A stretch of 38,553 nucleotides of DNA from assembly GCA_015485355.1 (NCBI GenBank), contig WFTQ01000086.1:1-38553 (forward strand). The letters run 5' to 3'. The notes under the pieces are model-generated. The model was not told the DNA's origin. It searched no databases and was given only the letters and a program-made list of their open reading frames with translations. Numbering within the stretch: position 1 is the first letter of the stretch; every line of letters starts with the position of its first letter. The translations under genes and the position numbers were made by a program. This stretch comes from a bacterium. GTDB lineage: Bacteria; Calditrichota; Calditrichia; RBG-13-44-9; J042. Below are positions 34,266 to 38,553 of this stretch, in pieces.

Positions 34266-35269
34266 AGCATTCCCCGTGTTTTTAATTCCTGCTGAATGTG
34301 TCGATTCACCTGTTTTTCCCCCATCAGGCGCGCCACTTTAATGGCGTTCTTCAAGGCTTTGGGAGAGGAGCTACCGTGGCAGATAATTGAAATGCCATCG
34401 ACCCCCAGAAGGGGAACTCCACCATATTCCTGGTAGTCGAAGTTGCGTTTCATGTCCCGGAAGGCATGGCGAACCAGAAAGGCGCCGGTAAGGGAAAAGA
34501 TATTCTTACCGACACTGCGTTTAAAGGTCCGGCCGAACACCTCCAGAATGCTTTCGGCGAATTTGAGGATCACATTGCCGGTGAATCCATCGGTGACGAT
34601 GACGTCGGTCACTTCGTGAAGGACATTGCGTCCTTCCACATTGCCGATAAAATCCGGGATATGCTCTTTCATCAGATCATAGGCGGCCCGGGTGAGTTCG
34701 TTTCCCTTTCCGGGCTCTTCGCCGATATTTAACAACCCCACGCGGGGGTGTGGTACGTCGTAGATGTATTCGATAAAGATGCTTCCCATGAGGCCGAATT
34801 GCAGCAGGTTGACCGGTCGGCAATCGGCATTGGCGCCCACATCGATGAGTAAGACCACCCCGCCTTCCCGGGGGAGAAAGGCTCCCAGGGCGGGACGATG
34901 GACCCCGGGAATCCGCCCCAGTATCAGCAGACTGGCTGCCATCTGGGCGCCGGTGCTTCCGGCGCTGACAAAGGCATCGGCCAGGCCTTCTTTAATCATC
35001 TGCAAGCCTTTGACCATCGAAGAATCCTTTTTCCGCCGTATGGCGGTCGCCGGCGGCTCGTGCATCGTAATTACCTGGGAAGCGTGGATAATCTTCAGAT
35101 TTCTGGGGGTAGTAAAATGGTGGCGCTGAAGTTCTTTTTCAATCTGGGCCTTATTTCCCACCAGGATGACCTGATCCCGCCCCTTAAATTCCTTATCATA
35201 CAAAAGAGCCCCTTCAACCGGGGCTCGTGGAGCATAATCGCCACCCATTGCATCTAAAACAATTCGCAT
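34235..35269 (-). CDS. plsX: Phosphate acyltransferase PlsX
   Basis: 344 residues. It begins MRIVLDAMGGDYAP, the family signature, and contains VSAGSTGAQMAASLLILGRI, LIDVGANADCRP and VVVTDGFTGNV-like TDGFTGNVILK. PlsX turns acyl-ACP into acyl-phosphate, the donor for glycerol-phosphate acylation by PlsY. The order rpmF-plsX-fabH is conserved across many bacteria, linking phospholipid and fatty acid synthesis with ribosome production. The C-terminus overlaps fabH by 31 bases. Confidence 0.97.
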   Translation of the reverse strand: MRIVLDAMGGDYAPRAPVEGALLYDKEFKGRDQVILVGNKAQIEKELQRHHFTTPRNLKIIHASQVITMHEPPATAIRRKKDSSMVKGLQMIKEGLADAFVSAGSTGAQMAASLLILGRIPGVHRPALGAFLPREGGVVLLIDVGANADCRPVNLLQFGLMGSIFIEYIYDVPHPRVGLLNIGEEPGKGNELTRAAYDLMKEHIPDFIGNVEGRNVLHEVTDVIVTDGFTGNVILKFAESILEVFGRTFKRSVGKNIFSLTGAFLVRHAFRDMKRNFDYQEYGGVPLLGVDGISIICHGSSSPKALKNAIKVARLMGEKQVNRHIQQELKTRGMLWEEKPSLQG

Positions 35270-35290
35270 CCAGCCAGACTCCTGGGCAAA

Positions 35291-35479
35291 TTATTCTTCC
35301 CGGGCAACGGACAACTGTTGTCCTCGGTAATAGCCGCAATGTGGACAGGCGTGATGGGGCAACTTGGCTTCGCCACAATTGGGGCATGTGGAAAGGCTTC
35401 TGGCTGTCAAGCGGCGCATCCACACAGCACGCCGTTTATCGCGTTTGGATCGGGATAACTTCCGTTTGGGATTCGCCAT
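35291..35479 (-). CDS. rpmF: 50S ribosomal protein L32
   Basis: 62 residues, basic. It opens with MANPKRKLSRSKRDKRRA, as in most L32 proteins, and carries a CPNC...CPHC zinc ribbon (C+ form) with Cys pairs near 32/35 and 45/48. It lies between the DUF177 gene and plsX, the standard arrangement. A second, cysteine-free L32 paralog would be expected only if the organism has a zinc-starvation response; none is in the window. Confidence 0.97.
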   Translation of the reverse strand: MANPKRKLSRSKRDKRRAVWMRRLTARSLSTCPNCGEAKLPHHACPHCGYYRGQQLSVAREE

Positions 35480-35517
35480 TGCATTCTCCTCTGCTATGCT
35501 TCAATTTCAGACACGCA

Positions 35518-36030
35518 TCAGCGCTCCGGGGATCGGTCTTTCAACGCTTTTAATTTCAACCAGCGCGGATCGATCGGCGCTTCGCCACAACGGCAGGATT
35601 CGTGATTTAAATCGGCACCACAACCGGCACAAATCCCCTTACAGGACTCATCGCACAACATCTTCATGGGCACATTCAAAATCAGAAACTCCTGCAAACG
35701 CTCACTCAGATCAATGTCGATGGTCTCCGGGGGCAACAGGATCACATCCTCCTCGTCCGTCACCAAATCCCGGGTACCGATATGAAACAATACCTCAAAA
35801 TCCTCAGAAAAAGGACGTTCATACTCCACTAAACAGCGGTCGCAGATATAATGGGCGCGTGTTTCCACGTGAATGGTGCATCGGATATTGCGCTCGAATT
35901 TGTTTAACTCCACATGCACCTGCATTTCGTGCGGATACACTTCCTCCCGATAAAAATGCATGGATCCACCTTCGATGGTAAAGTCGTAATGGTGAATCCC
36001 CTCTTCCAGATGTAGAATCGGTATCTTCAT
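35518..36030 (-). CDS. yceD: DUF177 (YceD-like) protein
   Basis: 170 residues of the DUF177/YceD family, almost always encoded directly upstream of rpmF. Visible family features are CDRCL (an early CxxC), the ILLPPETIDIDLSERLQEFLIL segment, and a C-terminal cysteine cluster CDESCKGICAGCGADLNHESCRC. In plants and E. coli members affect 23S rRNA accumulation. The cysteine-rich tail suggests zinc binding. It is the first gene of the operon, preceded by GAGG and a strong promoter. Confidence 0.93.
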   Translation of the reverse strand: MKIPILHLEEGIHHYDFTIEGGSMHFYREEVYPHEMQVHVELNKFERNIRCTIHVETRAHYICDRCLVEYERPFSEDFEVLFHIGTRDLVTDEEDVILLPPETIDIDLSERLQEFLILNVPMKMLCDESCKGICAGCGADLNHESCRCGEAPIDPRWLKLKALKDRSPER

Positions 36031-36042
36031 AACTAAACCTCA

Positions 36043-36071
36043 AATTTAAGACTCGGACAAAATTTTGTCAA
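36043..36071 (-). promoter_or_regulatory. Promoter of the fab operon, with palindrome
   Basis: On the minus strand TTGACA (36071-36066), a 17-base spacer and TAAATT (36048-36043) form a near-perfect sigma-70-type promoter, and the -10 is followed by TG, giving TAAATTTG. A 14-bp perfect palindrome, GACAAAATTTTGTC (36056-36069), overlaps the -35 box and could be a repressor operator. The ATG is only 13 bases from the -10, so the leader would be very short. Confidence 0.6.
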
Positions 36072-36120
36072 GGTCTTTGTCAGAACCCCTCGATCCATTT
36101 CAAACACCCCCATAAAACGC

Positions 36121-36150
36121 TGGAATTCCGCCGGCGTTCCATTCTAAAAT
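36121..36150 (+). promoter_or_regulatory. Possible control site before the Lon-like gene
   Basis: An imperfect inverted repeat with TGGAA/TTCCA ends and a CGCCGGCG centre (36121-36141) is followed by TAAAAT (36145-36150), a possible -10 box 66 bases before the ATG. No strong -35 is visible. It may be an operator, but this is weak. Confidence 0.25.
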
Positions 36151-36215
36151 AGGCATTGCTCCTCACTCCGGTTTGCCCTTAAATTCCTGCGAGAAAAACA
36201 TAGGACCGCAGACCC

Positions 36216-38553
36216 ATGGCCATCAGCGAACTGAAGCCGGAACAGTTAAAGAAACAGTTTCCCGAAGGCCTCTTTCCATTCGCCACCACTCAGGATCTGA
36301 GTCCTTTGGACACCATCATCGGCCAGGAACGGGCCCTGCGCGCCATGGAGCTGGCCCTGGGTATTCAGTCTTCCGGCTATAACATCTTTGTCACCGGCGC
36401 CTCGGGCACCGGACGCACTACCATTGTCCGCGACATACTGAATCAGTTTGCCGAAAAACAGCCGGTGCCCAGCGACTGGGTCTATGTATACAACTTCACC
36501 GATCCCGATTCGCCGGAAGCCTTCCCGCTCCCCGCAGGCATGGGGAAGGAGTTTCAATGGGACATGGATCAACTGATCCTGACATTAAAACGGGAAATCA
36601 AACGCGCCTTTTCCAGCGAGAACTACGATGAACAGAAGATGATTATTCTCAACCGCACCAACGAACAAAAACGGAAACTCATTCAGCAACTGGATGAGGA
36701 AGCCAAGCGGTTGGGATTGCAAATCCAGAGCACTCCGATGGGATTTCAGACGATCATCTTAAAAGAAGGAAAACCGATAAAGCCCGAAGATTACGAACAA
36801 CTGGCTCCCGAAGAGAAAGAAGACATCAGCCAGCGGATTCAGTTGCTGGAGAATAAGATCGCCGAAACGGTCCGCGCTCTGACGCGCATGGACATGGAAG
36901 CCCAAAAATCCCTCAAAACCTTGAACGAACGCGTGGCCGGCTTTGTCACCCAACAATACGTCGACGAATTAAAGGAAAAATACCAGGAACATAAACAGAT
37001 CATCCGCTACCTGGAAAATGTTTCCCGGGACATCATCAACAACATCACCGAATTTCTTACCGAAGTGGAAAAGGAAGAGCAAAAGGCGCCGGTCGAGATG
37101 GAACGCCGTTCCCATTTTAAGCGCTATAAGGTGAACGTGGTGGTCGATAATCGGCACCTTACCGGGGCACCGGTCATCGATGAAACCAATCCCACGTACA
37201 ACAATCTCATCGGCCGCATCGAAAAACATGCGGTGTTCGGCACTTACATGACCGACTTTACCATGATCAAAGCCGGGAGCCTGCTTCGTGCCAACGGCGG
37301 TTACCTGATGGTGGATGCCCATCAAATTCTTAAGAATCCGTTTGTATACGATGCCTTGAAGCGGGCCATAAAAAACAAGGAAATCCGCATCGAGGACGTC
37401 TCGGAATTGTACGGGTTCATCTCCTCGGCCGTGATCAAACCGCAGCCCATTCCCCTGGATGTTAAGGTCATCCTAATCGGTTCCAGTCTGATTTATTACT
37501 TACTCCAGGCCTACGACGAAGATTTCTCGAAAATTTTTAAGATTCGTGCCGACTTCGACTACGAAACCCATTCGGTTCCCGAGACCATCACCCGCTACGC
37601 CCAGTTTATCAAGAAGGTAGTCGACGAAGAACAATTGCTGCCCTTCGATCGCAGCGCCGTACGAGAGGTGATCATTTACGGGCACCGATTGGTAGAGGAT
37701 CAAAAGAAAATTTCCCTGCAACTGGGGCGTATCGTGAGCATTTTACGAGAAGCCTCCTACTGGGCCCGGCAGGATCAGCAGGAAATCGTTTCGGCCGAGC
37801 ACGTTCAAAAAGCCGTCACGGAATACGAATTTCGCCATAATCTGGTGGAAGAAAAGATTCAGGAAATGATCGAACGGGATATTTACCGCATACAGGTGGA
37901 TGGCGAAGCGATCGGGCAGATCAACGGCCTGGCGGTGTTGAATGTGGGCAATTACAGCTTCGGACGACCCAATCGGATTACCGCCAAAACCTACATCGGC
38001 AACGAGCAGGTGGTGCATATTGAACGAAAGGCCCGATTAAGCGGCAAAATCCATGACAAAGGCGTGTATGTATTCAGCGGTTTTTTCAACTCCAAGTTTG
38101 GCAGCCATATTCCGTTATCTTTTTCCGCCAGTCTAACCTTCGAGCAAAGCTATTCCACCATCGATGGGGACAGCGCTTCCTCCACGGAATTGTTTGCCCT
38201 TATCTCCAGTCTTGCGGAAGTGCCCATCAAGCAGGGCATCGCGGTCACGGGGTCGGTCAACCAGAACGGAGAGATACAGGCCATTGGAGGGATTAATGAA
38301 AAGATCGAAGGATTTTATCGGGTTTGCAAGGCCAAGGGGCTGACCGGGGAGCAGGGAGTGATTATTCCCCGGAGCAACGTGGCGCATTTGATGTTGAAGG
38401 ACGAGGTGATTCAAGCGGTGGCGGAGGGGAAATTTCATATCTGGGCCATCGACACCGTCGAGGACGGCCTGGAGATTTTAACCGGCTTACCGGCCGGGGA
38501 ACGCAACGCCCGGGGGCGGTTTCCCCGCAACACCCTCTACCTGTCTCTTATAC
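36216..38553 (+). CDS. Lon-like AAA protease (LonB/AAA_32 type), 3' end missing
   Basis: 779 codons lie in the window without a stop. Domains in order: an AAA_32-type N-terminal region with Walker A GASGTGRTT (61-69), a coiled-coil insertion (about 140-290), the AAA core resuming at YNNLIGRIEK with ANGGYLMVDA (Walker B-like, about 359-368), a helical lid, and the Lon S16 protease domain. The catalytic dyad is Ser653 in DGDSASSTELF and Lys696 in GGINEKIEGF. No membrane helix is seen, so unlike archaeal LonB it is probably soluble. It degrades or processes proteins using ATP; substrates are unknown. The last four codons come from adapter sequence, so only about 775 residues are genuine and a short C-terminal part is lost. 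Confidence 0.93.
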   Translation, partial: MAISELKPEQLKKQFPEGLFPFATTQDLSPLDTIIGQERALRAMELALGIQSSGYNIFVTGASGTGRTTIVRDILNQFAEKQPVPSDWVYVYNFTDPDSPEAFPLPAGMGKEFQWDMDQLILTLKREIKRAFSSENYDEQKMIILNRTNEQKRKLIQQLDEEAKRLGLQIQSTPMGFQTIILKEGKPIKPEDYEQLAPEEKEDISQRIQLLENKIAETVRALTRMDMEAQKSLKTLNERVAGFVTQQYVDELKEKYQEHKQIIRYLENVSRDIINNITEFLTEVEKEEQKAPVEMERRSHFKRYKVNVVVDNRHLTGAPVIDETNPTYNNLIGRIEKHAVFGTYMTDFTMIKAGSLLRANGGYLMVDAHQILKNPFVYDALKRAIKNKEIRIEDVSELYGFISSAVIKPQPIPLDVKVILIGSSLIYYLLQAYDEDFSKIFKIRADFDYETHSVPETITRYAQFIKKVVDEEQLLPFDRSAVREVIIYGHRLVEDQKKISLQLGRIVSILREASYWARQDQQEIVSAEHVQKAVTEYEFRHNLVEEKIQEMIERDIYRIQVDGEAIGQINGLAVLNVGNYSFGRPNRITAKTYIGNEQVVHIERKARLSGKIHDKGVYVFSGFFNSKFGSHIPLSFSASLTFEQSYSTIDGDSASSTELFALISSLAEVPIKQGIAVTGSVNQNGEIQAIGGINEKIEGFYRVCKAKGLTGEQGVIIPRSNVAHLMLKDEVIQAVAEGKFHIWAIDTVEDGLEILTGLPAGERNARGRFPRNTLYLSLI
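38541..38553. other. Residual Nextera/Tn5 adapter sequence
   Basis: The final 13 bases, CTGTCTCTTATAC, equal the first 13 bases of the Nextera mosaic-end adapter read-through. The fit is exact and lies at the very end of the window, where untrimmed adapter accumulates in assemblies. It should not be read as genomic sequence. Confidence 0.92.

Noticed and set aside
33357-34295. 312-codon open frame on the plus strand
   Set aside because: It is antisense to fabH, which has an intact catalytic triad. The His/Gly-rich product has no recognisable family.
36216-38553. Lon-like gene as a natural C-terminal truncation
   Set aside because: The frame ends in adapter sequence at the window edge, so the missing end is a library artefact.
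1-38553. CRISPR arrays, tRNA, rRNA, phage or antiviral defence genes
   Set aside because: I looked for regular direct repeats, tRNA T-arm words, rRNA segments and nuclease, capsid or helicase signatures and saw none.

Overview
The window reads as one end of a Gram-negative bacterial contig, probably from the FCB group (Calditrichota, KSB1 or Ignavibacteria-like; inferred from gene content, not proven). Pointers are an N-terminal BatA-domain protein, a secreted ligand-binding-type propeller protein, an SLBB/Wzz polysaccharide export pair, the gene order DUF177-rpmF-plsX-fabH-fabD-fabG-acpP-fabF-rnc, and promoters whose -10 element is TAAATT followed by T(T)G, close to the Bacteroidota TAnnTTTG element. 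No rRNA, tRNA, CRISPR array, phage or intact insertion sequence was seen. The last 13 bases match the Nextera (Tn5 mosaic end) adapter, so the window stops at a sequencing-library junction, not a biological boundary.

Layout. 1-635: non-coding by my reading. 636-2531 (minus): five-gene thiol/sulfur cluster encoding a methyltransferase, a rhodanese lipoprotein, a DUF1858 protein, a DUF6132-like membrane protein and a membrane-anchored thioredoxin. 2690-8509 (minus): propeller protein, YjbQ, HflX and a BatA/VWA membrane protein. 8780-10792 (plus): thioredoxin, cysteine desulfurase and a 57-residue zinc-ribbon protein. 10998-28840 (minus): a roughly 18-kb exopolysaccharide operon. 29024-36030 (minus): fatty-acid/phospholipid initiation operon with rpmF and rnc. 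36216-end (plus): Lon-like AAA protease, cut by the contig end.

The exopolysaccharide operon appears to be driven from a good promoter just upstream of wecB. It encodes a UDP-HexNAc 2-epimerase, an SLBB export protein, a Wzz chain-length protein without a kinase domain, a secreted TIM-barrel hydrolase-like protein carrying a perfect EF-hand loop, a Wzy-type polymerase, a Wzx flippase, three GT4 glycosyltransferases, a Gfo/Idh/MocA oxidoreductase, a hexapeptide N-acetyltransferase, and two very unusual fusion proteins. One fusion joins a WecA/TagO-like polytopic phosphoglycosyltransferase to a WbaP-like monotopic domain. The other joins a GT2 glycosyltransferase to the same type of domain. In both, the Asp-Glu catalytic dyad of the monotopic domain is replaced (Tyr-Lys and Asn-Arg), while the WecA-like and GT2 motifs are intact. 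The simplest reading is a Wzx/Wzy-dependent polymer initiated by the WecA-like domain, with two paired pseudo-phosphoglycosyltransferase domains serving as membrane scaffold, substrate sensor or regulator. This is the most novel feature of the window.

The housekeeping operon at 29-36 kb is conventional except for a 79-bp element bounded by perfect 15-bp inverted repeats between acpP and fabF.
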